Below the pieces are notes generated by a model. That model searched no databases and was not told where the DNA came from. It saw nothing but the letters and a program-made list of their open reading frames with translations. This document shows, in pieces, positions 7,430 through 14,330 of a stretch of DNA of 18,268 nt. A program made the position numbers and the translations under genes. Within the stretch, counting starts at the first letter, position 1. Every line of letters starts with the position of its first letter. This DNA is from DATMGU01 sp035555315 (GTDB lineage: Bacteria > Pseudomonadota > Alphaproteobacteria > ATCC43930 > CGMCC-115725), in assembly GCA_035555315.1 (NCBI GenBank), contig DATMGU010000029.1, positions 1 through 18,268 on the forward strand. Reading direction: 5' to 3'.

Positions 7430-8692
7430 CTACCGGGTGCTCCCCGGATGGGCCCGGGACGCCGCCCGGCGCAGGATGGCACCGCCGCCGACCACCAGCG
7501 TCGCCGCGACCAGCCACGGAAAGGGGCTGGCACAATCGATCGGGATGCCGGCAAGGCGCCGCACGGTCCCGTCTTGGCTCCGAAGACCAAGCTGATAGGC
7601 CATTTCGATCGCCAGTACGCCACCTGCCGCGATCGCCAGCAGCGGTGCCAAGAGGACCAGGCGGCGCGGTGCCATGCGGTCCCGCAGCCGCTCACCCGGC
7701 TGCGAGGTGAGCAGCAGACCGGCGATACCGCCGGGCGCGTACATCACGCCCAACACGAAAAGCAGACCGAGATAGAGCTGCCAGCCGCCGGTCACGTCCG
7801 ATAGGGAGACCTGCATGACGCTGACCAGAACGGCGCCGATGATCGGCCCCACGAAAAAATCGAGCCCGCCGATATAGGTCGCCAGCACCACCATGGTGGA
7901 TTGCTGGGCACCGAGATTCGCCACCGTCATGATCTCGAAGTTGATCGCGGTCAGCGCCCCGGCTATGCCGGCGAAGAAGCTGGCCAGGCAGAAGGCGGTG
8001 AACCGCACGCGCCGCATGCCGTAGCCGATGAATTCGATCCGTTCGGGGTTCTCGCGCGCCGCCCGCGCGATCTGGCCGAAAGCGGTGCCGGCGATGAAAC
8101 GGATCGCGCCGGCGCTCAGCAGACACCAGGCGGCGATGAGATAGTAGATCTGAAGCTGGGGACCGAAACCGAGACCGAGCATATGGGGGAGGGCGGTACG
8201 ATCGGTCGTCACGCCCTGCTCGCCGCCGAAGAAGCGATTGAGAATGGGGGCGGCGGCCGAGACCATCTCGCCGAGGCCGAAGGTCACCATGGCGAACACG
8301 ATGCCGCCGCGCTTGCTGGCGAGCGCCCCTAACAAGGCGCCGGACAGCAGGCCGATGCAGCCGCCGATCAGCGGCATCACCGGCAGCGGTATCGGCAACC
8401 GGGCATCGGCAATCAGGTTCATCGCGTGGATCGTGCCGAAGCCGCCAAGCCCGTAGAACACCGCATGACCGAAAGACAGCATGCCGGTTTGTCCGAGCAG
8501 GATATTGTAGGACAGCGCGAACACCACGGCGATCCCGCTGATGCTCAGGATCGCGAGCGAGGAATCCGACCGGAACAGCATCGGCAGCGCGACCAGCAGG
8601 AGCGCGCCGAGGCCCCAGGCGGCGCCCTCGCGCAGCCCGGCCGTCACGCCGATGATCGCGCCGGGAATGCGGCTGTGGACGGCCGTGGTCAT
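7430..8692 (-). CDS. livM: HAAT-family ABC transporter permease LivM
   Basis: 420 residues, inner-membrane permease. Family landmarks: hydrophobic N-terminal segments, NILLGQTGMLSFGHAVFYGLGGF (64-86), the ATPase-contact region ARENPERIEFIGYGMRRVRFTAF in the middle, and the end-of-core YLGLLFVLGVMYAPGGIAGLL. About 85 residues follow the usual core end, with two further hydrophobic segments (LVLLAPLLAIAAGGVLAIEM and WLVAATLVVGGGAIL); a C-terminal extension of this kind occurs in a subset of LivM proteins. ATG 8692 overlaps the livH stop as ATGA, and the stop abuts livG. Confidence 0.93.
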   Translation of the reverse strand: MTTAVHSRIPGAIIGVTAGLREGAAWGLGALLLVALPMLFRSDSSLAILSISGIAVVFALSYNILLGQTGMLSFGHAVFYGLGGFGTIHAMNLIADARLPIPLPVMPLIGGCIGLLSGALLGALASKRGGIVFAMVTFGLGEMVSAAAPILNRFFGGEQGVTTDRTALPHMLGLGFGPQLQIYYLIAAWCLLSAGAIRFIAGTAFGQIARAARENPERIEFIGYGMRRVRFTAFCLASFFAGIAGALTAINFEIMTVANLGAQQSTMVVLATYIGGLDFFVGPIIGAVLVSVMQVSLSDVTGGWQLYLGLLFVLGVMYAPGGIAGLLLTSQPGERLRDRMAPRRLVLLAPLLAIAAGGVLAIEMAYQLGLRSQDGTVRRLAGIPIDCASPFPWLVAATLVVGGGAILRRAASRAHPGSTR

Positions 8693-9633
8693 GCGCGTCT
8701 GCCGAACAGGCCGGTCGGTCGGAAGATGAGCAGCACGACCATCAGCCCATAGGGTAGGACGGGCGCGATCTGGGCGATGGTGACGGCCCAGATCTCATCG
8801 AACATGCCGGCCGGGGCGGCCACGCCGATCGCGGCGAGCGCATCGGCCAGCGAGACGTTCATCGAGACGGCGAAGGTCTGGATGAAGCCCACCAGAAGCG
8901 AGGCGATCAGCGCGCCCGATAGGGATCCGAGGCCGCCGACCACGATGATGACGAACAGGATCGGCCCATAGGTTTCCGCCATGGATGGCTGAGTAACGAA
9001 GAGCGGCCCCGCCAGCACACCGGCCAAGCCCGCGAGACCGCTGCCCAGGCCGAAGACCAGCATGAAGATGGTCGGCACGTCATGGCCCAGCATGCCGACC
9101 ATCTTCGGATGCGCCAGGGCCGCCCGGACGATCAAGCCGATCCGCGTGCGGGTCAGCAGCATGAGGAGGACACAGAAGACGAGGGCCGCGACCACCAGGA
9201 TGAAAACGCGGAAGGTCGGATAGCTTGTGCCGAACAGGGTGAACGCGGTCGATCCCAATTCCAGCGGGGTGCGATAATCGACAGGCATCCTCCCCCAGAA
9301 CAGCTGCACCAGCTCCGCGATGATGAAGGCCAGCCCGAAAGTGAACAGCAGTTCCGCCACATGTCCGCGGGCGTGCAGACGGCGCAGGCCGAAGCGTTCG
9401 ACCAGCGCGCCGAGCACACCGACCAGGAGCGGTGCGATGACCAGGGCAGGCCAGAAGCCAAGCAGTCGCGTGATCTCGAAACCGAGATAGGCCCCCAGCA
9501 TATAGAAGCTGGCATGGGCGATGTTGAGCACGCCCATCATGCTGAAGATGAGCGTCAACCCGCTCGCGAGCAGGAACAACAACATCCCGTAGAGGACGCT
9601 GTTGAGAACTGAAAAGGTGAGAAGTTGGAGCAT
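8689..9633 (-). CDS. livH: HAAT-family ABC transporter permease LivH
   Basis: 314 residues, inner-membrane permease and first gene of the transport operon. Typical opening: LLTFSVLNSVLYGMLLFLLASGLTLIFSMMGVLNIAHASFYMLGAYLGF, with the family's conserved GLTLIF/NIAHG-like block (here NIAHAS). Near the C-terminus, VVGGLGSLSGALIASLLVGFIQTF is the conserved GG.GS..GA loop. Ends GLFGRRA. The ATG at 9633 lacks a strong ribosome site (a GGAG lies rather far upstream). The promoter should be in the 400-base gap upstream or, less likely, at the hydrolase gene. Confidence 0.93.
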   Translation of the reverse strand: MLQLLTFSVLNSVLYGMLLFLLASGLTLIFSMMGVLNIAHASFYMLGAYLGFEITRLLGFWPALVIAPLLVGVLGALVERFGLRRLHARGHVAELLFTFGLAFIIAELVQLFWGRMPVDYRTPLELGSTAFTLFGTSYPTFRVFILVVAALVFCVLLMLLTRTRIGLIVRAALAHPKMVGMLGHDVPTIFMLVFGLGSGLAGLAGVLAGPLFVTQPSMAETYGPILFVIIVVGGLGSLSGALIASLLVGFIQTFAVSMNVSLADALAAIGVAAPAGMFDEIWAVTIAQIAPVLPYGLMVVLLIFRPTGLFGRRA

Positions 9634-9808
9634 GTGCCGCTACCCGCTCCGGCCCTTGCTAACCGGCACGATCCCGCTCTGCATCGAGCGCGCTTGGGCA
9701 CGATGGGGAGCAGCCTGGCATCTTCAGATCCTCCGGATTGGCTTATGTCGCACACGCTCTATCGGCGGGACGAGCAGTCCGGTCCCCCACGTCAGGCGCC
9801 ACTACCCG

Positions 9809-9837
9809 ACAGACAAGCACGCCAACAGACAAGCACG
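9809..9837. repeat. Two 13-base direct repeats, possible regulator site
   Basis: ACAGACAAGCACG occurs at 9809-9821 and again at 9825-9837, exactly identical, 16 bases apart start to start. It lies about 175 bases upstream of the livH start, in the gap that should contain the operon promoter. It may be a tandem operator or chance slippage; I recognise no known regulator consensus. Confidence 0.5.
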
Positions 9838-10000
9838 GCTGTCGTCGCGCTGTTCATCAAGCTTTGTCATACGAGTCATGAGCTTTGTGTCGTGGGAAGG
9901 TATGGCCGCCGAAGGCACATACCTGGCTTTGCGTGTGCGTTTGGCGAAGCGGCGGGAGATCGCTGAGGGAGCGCCGCGAGCCCGCACCCTAACGCACGGT

Positions 10001-10026
10001 CGATCAGCTGCCGCCCAGCCTGATCG
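10001..10026 (-). terminator. Stem-loop downstream of the hydrolase gene
   Basis: CGATCAG-CTG pairs with CAG-C-CTGATCG across the loop CCGCCC, giving a 10-base-pair stem with one bulged base, starting 10 bases after the hydrolase stop. No run of T follows on the - strand, so it is not a classical intrinsic terminator. It may protect the mRNA 3' end or mark a Rho-dependent stop. It separates the hydrolase transcript from the liv operon. Confidence 0.4.
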
Positions 10027-10035
10027 TGAGCGTCT

Positions 10036-10914
10036 TCACGCCGTCATGGCCGCCCGCACCGCGAGGCTCAGCGGCGAGACGGCATCGGCGAGCGCGCAGG
10101 GGATGTCGAAATGATTGGTGCCGGGCACGGGCACCACCTCCACATGGCATCCAGCGGCATGACAGGCGGCGAAATATACCTCGCTCTGCCGCTTGAACTC
10201 GTCCGTCTCGCGGGGGGCATAGCTGCCGACGATGCGCGTGCCCGGGCGCGGCAGCCGCCATAAGGGGCTGTTGCGCTCCGCCGCCGCCGCGTCCAGGTGC
10301 ATCCATTCGTTGATGTGGGTGCGCGGGATCAGCGTCAGGTCGTATAGCCCGCTCAGCAGCGTCATGCCCTTCACCACATCTTTCGGCAGGCCGGCCGCCG
10401 CCGTCCAGCCCGGGGCGGCCAGCATGGCCGCGAGATGGGCGCCGGCGGAGCTGCCGCCGATATGGATGCGGGCGGGGTCGCCGCCATAGGGGACGATGTT
10501 GGCATGCGTCCAGGCCAACGCGGCGCGGCACTGGCGCACGATCTCGTCCAGGCTCGCCACCGGCGCCAGCGTGTAGTTGATGGCGACGACGCAGATGCCG
10601 GCCTGCGTCATCGCTTCCGCCATGAAGCCGGAATCGCCGGCATCCAGCGCACGCCAATAGCCGCCATGAATGAAGAGGAACACCGGCGCCGGACCGGATG
10701 TCGCGGCGGGATAGACGTCCAGCCGCTCCGGCTCCGTGCCGCCGAACGGGATGTTCAGATGGCAGGCGACGCGCTTCTGCGCGGCTTCCGTCAGGCGGCG
10801 ATAGCTGGCCATGAACGGCAAGACGTCCGGCACCGTGCCACGGGCGTTGTATTGGCGGTCCAGCTCCCGCTGGTCCCAGTAGAGCGGCAGCAAGCCGCGA
10901 TAGGAGGAGGTCAT
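10036..10914 (-). CDS. Alpha/beta hydrolase, arylformamidase (kynurenine formamidase)-like
   Basis: 292 residues, no signal peptide, so cytoplasmic. The oxyanion-hole motif is HGGYW (83-87), the form characteristic of arylformamidases and their relatives within the hormone-sensitive-lipase-like esterases. Nucleophile Ser156 lies in GGSSAGAH (153-160), and the base is His268 in GTNHFD. The acid is probably Glu236 or Asp238 in APRETDEF. The N-terminal SSYRGLLPLYWDQRELDRQYNARGTVPD also matches this group. The family hydrolyses N-formylkynurenine or related amides and esters. The neighbouring 3-hydroxyanthranilate dioxygenase makes a kynurenine-pathway or anthranilamide-type substrate attractive, but the true substrate is unproven. 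ATG 10914 has GGGAGAG about 10 bases upstream. It is divergent from the LysR gene and shares its control region. Confidence 0.88.
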   Translation of the reverse strand: MTSSYRGLLPLYWDQRELDRQYNARGTVPDVLPFMASYRRLTEAAQKRVACHLNIPFGGTEPERLDVYPAATSGPAPVFLFIHGGYWRALDAGDSGFMAEAMTQAGICVVAINYTLAPVASLDEIVRQCRAALAWTHANIVPYGGDPARIHIGGSSAGAHLAAMLAAPGWTAAAGLPKDVVKGMTLLSGLYDLTLIPRTHINEWMHLDAAAAERNSPLWRLPRPGTRIVGSYAPRETDEFKRQSEVYFAACHAAGCHVEVVPVPGTNHFDIPCALADAVSPLSLAVRAAMTA

Positions 10915-10959
10915 CTGTCCGCCGCTCTCCCGTCAAAGGCCGATAGAGGCTTGAGACGC

Positions 10960-11012
10960 GTCTATAGTGCAATTCCACTATTTCATATTTATTGAGATGA
11001 TTTTTTTATGAA
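10960..11012. promoter_or_regulatory. LysR-type operator/promoter region, copy A
   Basis: This AT-rich island lies between the divergent hydrolase and lysR genes. It contains the near-perfect palindrome ATAGTG-CAATTC-CACTAT (10964-10981), which includes two overlapping T-N11-A LysR boxes, and just left of it the perfect palindrome AGACGCGTCT (10954-10963). Bases 10960-11000 are 35/41 identical to 16689-16729 upstream of the Mo-hydroxylase operon, in the same orientation relative to the leftward gene. On the leftward strand the conserved TATAGA (10961-10966 region) could serve as a -10 hexamer. LysR regulators usually bind such sites to repress themselves and activate the divergent gene; that part is inference. 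Confidence 0.7.
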
Positions 11013-11029
11013 ATGGTCGGGTCACGGCG

Positions 11030-11947
11030 ATGAACGTCACGCTCAAACAATTGCACGCGTTTCTGGCGGTGGCCGAGCTCGGCAGCTTCACGGGGGCGGG
11101 GAAGCGGCTTCGAATGGCCCAGCCCGCCCTGTCGCAGCATGTGCGGGAGCTGGAGGCGGAACTCGGTCTCAAACTGTTCAACCGCACGACCCGGCGCGTC
11201 GAGCTGACGGAGGGCGGTCGGGAATTCCAATGGTCGGCCGCCAAAATCATCGAAGATCTCGAAATGGCGGTGCGCAACGCCAACGACACCGCCGAGCGCC
11301 GGCGCGGCCGGATCACCATCGCGGCGGCGCCCTTGCTGGCGGCGGTCATTCTGCCCCGGACGATCGCCGAGTTCAGGCTGTGTCATCCCGGCATACAGGT
11401 CGTCCTGGTCGATGTGGGCACCGACCAGATCGTGGAGCGGGTTCGGTCGGGGCAGGCGGATTGCGGGGTCGGAACATTCGCGCTCGCCGAGGACGGTCTC
11501 ACGCGGCTCACGCTGGCGCGGGACAGCCTAATGCTGTTCTGCGGCCGGGATAGTGAGCTTTCGCGCCGTCCCGAAATCGCCTGGGCCGATCTGCACGATC
11601 AGTCGCTCATCACGCTAACGCGCGACAGCGGCATCCGGCTGCTCGTCGAGATGGGTTACGAGACCGCGCAAGTGCCGTTCAAGCCAGTCTATGAGGTTTC
11701 GCAGATCACCACCGTTCTCGCGCTGGTCGAAGCCGGCCTGGGCGTCGCCGTCATGCCGACTTATGCCTGGGCGGCGGTGCATCCGGGCAAGCTGATCGCG
11801 AAGCCGTTGAGCGCTCCGACCATCTCGCGTGAGATCATGATGGTGACGGCGAGCGAGCGGACGGCTTCTCCCGCGACGGCGACGTTCGGCGGATTCCTGA
11901 GGAAGCACACCCAGCGCATGGTGCCGCAGCAGGTCGCCGACGCCTGA
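11030..11947 (+). CDS. LysR-family transcriptional regulator
   Basis: 305 residues. The N-terminal winged helix-turn-helix is complete (LKQLHAFLAVAELGSFTGAGKRLRMAQPALSQHVRELEAELGLKLFNRTTRRVELTEGG, about residues 5-64), followed by a linker helix and the effector-binding domain (RGRITIAAAPLLAAVILP onward, about 91-295). ATG 11030 is the only sensible start because an in-frame TGA lies at 11009. The ribosome site is weak. The gene is divergent from the hydrolase and ends 9 bases from the convergent NadX-like gene, so it is embedded in the cluster it probably controls. The duplicated operator-like element before the hydrolase and before the Mo-hydroxylase supports that. The effector is unknown, likely an aromatic intermediate. 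Confidence 0.95.
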   Translation: MNVTLKQLHAFLAVAELGSFTGAGKRLRMAQPALSQHVRELEAELGLKLFNRTTRRVELTEGGREFQWSAAKIIEDLEMAVRNANDTAERRRGRITIAAAPLLAAVILPRTIAEFRLCHPGIQVVLVDVGTDQIVERVRSGQADCGVGTFALAEDGLTRLTLARDSLMLFCGRDSELSRRPEIAWADLHDQSLITLTRDSGIRLLVEMGYETAQVPFKPVYEVSQITTVLALVEAGLGVAVMPTYAWAAVHPGKLIAKPLSAPTISREIMMVTASERTASPATATFGGFLRKHTQRMVPQQVADA

Positions 11948-11956
11948 CCCGAGGGA

Positions 11957-12781
11957 TCACCGCACGAGCGGGCGGACGCGGTTTTCCACCAGGCGAACGA
12001 GCGCGAGAGCCGTCGTTTCGGATGATTTCGGGTTGGTCGCGAGCGGCCGGTTCTCGATGGCGAGATCGAACTGCCCGAAATCGCCGCGCGCCTGCAGGCG
12101 ATGGCTGTTCCGGGTCGCCGCCGGATCGGCCATCAGCACCACGCGCGTACGGTCGAGGCCGATGCCGGCGAGAGCGGTGATCACCGTCGCGTTCGCATTC
12201 TGCGGAAAGCGGTCCGCCGCTTCCCGTGCCGAGCCAGAGAAGAAAGTGGTGGCCCGGGTCAGGGAACCGAGCGCCACCAATTGCTCCGCCATCGTGCCAA
12301 GCCAGGCGCCGGGTGGCTTGACGATCGTGTGGATAACCTCGTCCAGCGGCAGGGCTGCCACCGCGGCGAGCGCGTCGATCCCGGCGAGCGCGCCGGGTGG
12401 CACGACCACCTGACTGCCATGCGCCTCCGCCACCGCGAGGAGCCGATCGAGGACCGCTCCGTCGACGAAGGCGCTGGTCGAGGATACCGCGTAGGCGGGT
12501 GCCCGTTGCAGCGCCGCTTGCCCCCAGCTGCCCACAGCGGCGCGGCCGGCCGCCTCGATCACCAGGTCGAAAGAGAAGCCCAGCAGTTCCTCGGGCTGGG
12601 TCACCAACTCGACCCCGGCCGGCAGGCCATCGTGGGATTTCGCGGCATCACGGACGCCGACGGCGACGATATCGACGGAGACTCGGCGTTCGGCCAGCAC
12701 CTGCGCGACGCGGCGGCTGATCGCGCCCCACCCGATCAGGCCGAGACGCAGTGGTTTGCGCGGCGTCAGAGCTGCACCCAA
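11957..12781 (-). CDS. nadX: Aspartate dehydrogenase (NadX)-family NAD(P)-dependent oxidoreductase
   Basis: About 274 residues, family length near 265-270. N-terminal Rossmann motif GLIGWGAISRRVA, then IEAAGRAAV, the NadX hallmark VPPGALAGIDALAAVA, VKPPGAWLGT, and the C-terminal block NANATVITALAGIGLDRTRVVLMADPAATRNSHRL plus FDLAIENRPLATNPKSSETTALALVRL. Known members convert L-aspartate to iminoaspartate with NAD(P). The start is uncertain: no ATG or GTG fits, so TTG 12781 (overlapping the dioxygenase by 16 bases) is the best choice; the longer open frame to 12946 only mirrors the dioxygenase gene. Linkage to an aromatic ring-cleavage enzyme suggests it may act on an amino or imino acid of that route instead of on aspartate (inference). 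Confidence 0.85.
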   Translation of the reverse strand: MGAALTPRKPLRLGLIGWGAISRRVAQVLAERRVSVDIVAVGVRDAAKSHDGLPAGVELVTQPEELLGFSFDLVIEAAGRAAVGSWGQAALQRAPAYAVSSTSAFVDGAVLDRLLAVAEAHGSQVVVPPGALAGIDALAAVAALPLDEVIHTIVKPPGAWLGTMAEQLVALGSLTRATTFFSGSAREAADRFPQNANATVITALAGIGLDRTRVVLMADPAATRNSHRLQARGDFGQFDLAIENRPLATNPKSSETTALALVRLVENRVRPLVR

Positions 12782-13317
12782 CCGGCGGGCGGCTGCTTGC
12801 CGGGATGGATCTCTCCGCAATTGGGACAGGTCCGGGCGGCCTCGTCCGCGTAGAACGCCTGGAACAGCGGCGGCAGGTCGCGGACGATGCTCTGCAGGCT
12901 GAGTTCGACGCGATGGATGCGCGTCAGGCACGAAAAACAGTACCATTCGAAGGCGTCTTTCTGCTCGATGGCGCGTTTCGGCTCGACGACGAGGCCGATC
13001 GAGCCTTCTTCCGGCCGCTGCGGCGAGTGACGCACATGCGGCGGCATCAGGAAAATATCTCCCTCTTCAAGCCGCACATCGTAGAATTTGCCGTCGTCGA
13101 TCACTTTCAGGACGATGTTGCCCTTGAGTTGATAGAAGAATTCCTCGACCGGGTCGTCGTGATAGTCGGTGCGTCTGTTCGGCCCGCCGACCACCGTCAC
13201 CATGAGATCGGCGTCTTCCCAGATCTGCTGATTGCCGACGGGTGGCTTCAGAAGATGCTGATGTTCCGCGATCCATTTTGCGAAGTTGAACGCCTTCAGT
13301 CTGCCCTCGTTCGCCAT
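12766..13317 (-). CDS. nbaC: 3-hydroxyanthranilate 3,4-dioxygenase
   Basis: 183 residues. A cupin-fold Fe(II) enzyme that opens 3-hydroxyanthranilate to 2-amino-3-carboxymuconate semialdehyde, which cyclises to quinolinate unless processed. All landmarks of the characterised bacterial enzyme are present at a constant +2 offset: Fe ligands His53, Glu59, His97; substrate residues Arg49, Arg101, Glu112; rubredoxin-like metal site Cys127/Cys130 (CFSC) and Cys164/Cys167 (CPNC). Motifs VVGGPNRRTDYH and HSPQRPEEGSIGLVVE are diagnostic. ATG 13317 follows a perfect GGGAGG ribosome site; 29 bases separate it from the upstream lyase gene. It overlaps the NadX-like gene. No decarboxylase (ACMSD), aminomuconate dehydrogenase or deaminase gene is in the window, so the fate of the product is open. 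Confidence 0.95.
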   Translation of the reverse strand: MANEGRLKAFNFAKWIAEHQHLLKPPVGNQQIWEDADLMVTVVGGPNRRTDYHDDPVEEFFYQLKGNIVLKVIDDGKFYDVRLEEGDIFLMPPHVRHSPQRPEEGSIGLVVEPKRAIEQKDAFEWYCFSCLTRIHRVELSLQSIVRDLPPLFQAFYADEAARTCPNCGEIHPGKQPPAGWVQL

Positions 13318-13346
13318 CGTTGCCTCCCGTTCCAGGATGATTGATT

Positions 13347-14330
13347 TCAGCCGATATGAGCCGACCGGCGCATCGGACCGAGCTGCAATCCGCAGGCCTC
13401 GAAAGCGGCCTGGGTCGCCGCCTTCTCCGCCTCGGTCAGCGGCAGCATCGGCGGCCGCACGGCGCCGCCGGTCTGGCCCAGCAGCTCCTGCCAGTATTTC
13501 TGGTGCGCATAGGGCTTTTCGGGCGGGCGGGTATCGCGGAGCGCGGCGCGCACGGGATTGAGACTGTCCCGCACGACCCGGGCTCCTTCGACGTCGCCGG
13601 CAAAGGCCAGGTCGGTATAGTGCCGCATGCGCAGATCGTGCGGGGTCTGCAGCAGGTAGGGCGGCGAGGAGCACAGATAGAGCTGCCAACCCAACTCGAT
13701 GATGTTGTCGAGCCATTCCTGCTCGTCCGACGTGCTGACCAGGATGCGGTCGCCCGCCAGGCGGGTCAGTTCGGCATACATCGGCCGCGGCACGCTGTAC
13801 TTGATCGCCACGACATTCTCGATGTCGGCAAGTCGGTTGCAGAGCCGCGGGCTCATGAGATAGCCGCTGTCCGGATGGCTCCAGAGAGCGATCCCGATCT
13901 CCACCTGGGCGGCGATCGAGCGGTAATATTCGTAGAGCGTTTCGTCCTGCGCCTTGAAGAAATGCAGGATGGGCGCATGGATGACGATATAGTCGGCACC
14001 CACCTTCTGGGCATGCTTGGCCAGGTCGATGACCACGTCCATGTTCTGATCCGAGCAGGACATGATCGTCTGCGCCTTGCCGCGTGTCGCATCGACCGCG
14101 ATCTCGAAGCAGCGTTTGCGTTCCTCGACGGACATGGTGAAGAACTCGCCCTGCTTGCCGGCGATGAACAGGCCATCGATCTTCAGGTCGTCGATCCAGT
14201 GCCTGACGTTCTCGCGGAAACCGGCCTCGTCGATGGCGAGAGACGGGGTGAACGGCATGAGCGCCGCCGCCCAGATGCCTTTCATGGTGGCGCGGGAATA
14301 GGCCTTCGCGTCTTGCTTGCGATAGTTCAT
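13347..14330 (-). CDS. DapA/NahE-superfamily class I aldolase or lyase
   Basis: 327 residues, a TIM-barrel enzyme with Schiff-base Lys177 in VVAIKYSVPR. The superfamily opening is present (KGIWAAALMPFTPSLAIDEAGF), as is the end block PPMLPLTEAEK. It departs from dihydrodipicolinate synthase at the active site: GTTGE is GKQGE (58-62), and the YY pair of TPYYNKP is replaced in HAPILHFF (118-125), so the catalytic Thr and Tyr are gone. The sheet reading LYNVPSR is ALWSHPDSGY. Length is nearer to hydratase-aldolases of aromatic catabolism (about 330) than to DapA (about 292). ATG 14330 overlaps the stop of the Mo-hydroxylase as ATGA, which decides this start over longer ones. Probably acts on a 2-keto acid or aldehyde from ring cleavage (inference); the reaction is unknown. 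Confidence 0.88.
   Translation of the reverse strand: MNYRKQDAKAYSRATMKGIWAAALMPFTPSLAIDEAGFRENVRHWIDDLKIDGLFIAGKQGEFFTMSVEERKRCFEIAVDATRGKAQTIMSCSDQNMDVVIDLAKHAQKVGADYIVIHAPILHFFKAQDETLYEYYRSIAAQVEIGIALWSHPDSGYLMSPRLCNRLADIENVVAIKYSVPRPMYAELTRLAGDRILVSTSDEQEWLDNIIELGWQLYLCSSPPYLLQTPHDLRMRHYTDLAFAGDVEGARVVRDSLNPVRAALRDTRPPEKPYAHQKYWQELLGQTGGAVRPPMLPLTEAEKAATQAAFEACGLQLGPMRRSAHIG

Larger units (their letters stand above)
9634..10035. other. Intergenic region upstream of livH
   Basis: About 400 bases between the hydrolase stop and livH with no convincing gene; open frames here lack homology and have poor starts. It holds a hairpin just after the hydrolase (10001-10026) and a 13-base tandem direct repeat (9809-9837), both listed separately. 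It is the likely place for the promoter and regulator sites of the liv-type operon, but I could not point to a convincing -35/-10 pair. Confidence 0.5.

Noticed and set aside
6656..7535. Possible fusion of livF with upstream sequence, from a long frame reaching 7535
   Set aside because: The upstream part is an out-of-frame reading of livG; the ATGA junction at 6650-6653 gives a normal-length LivF.
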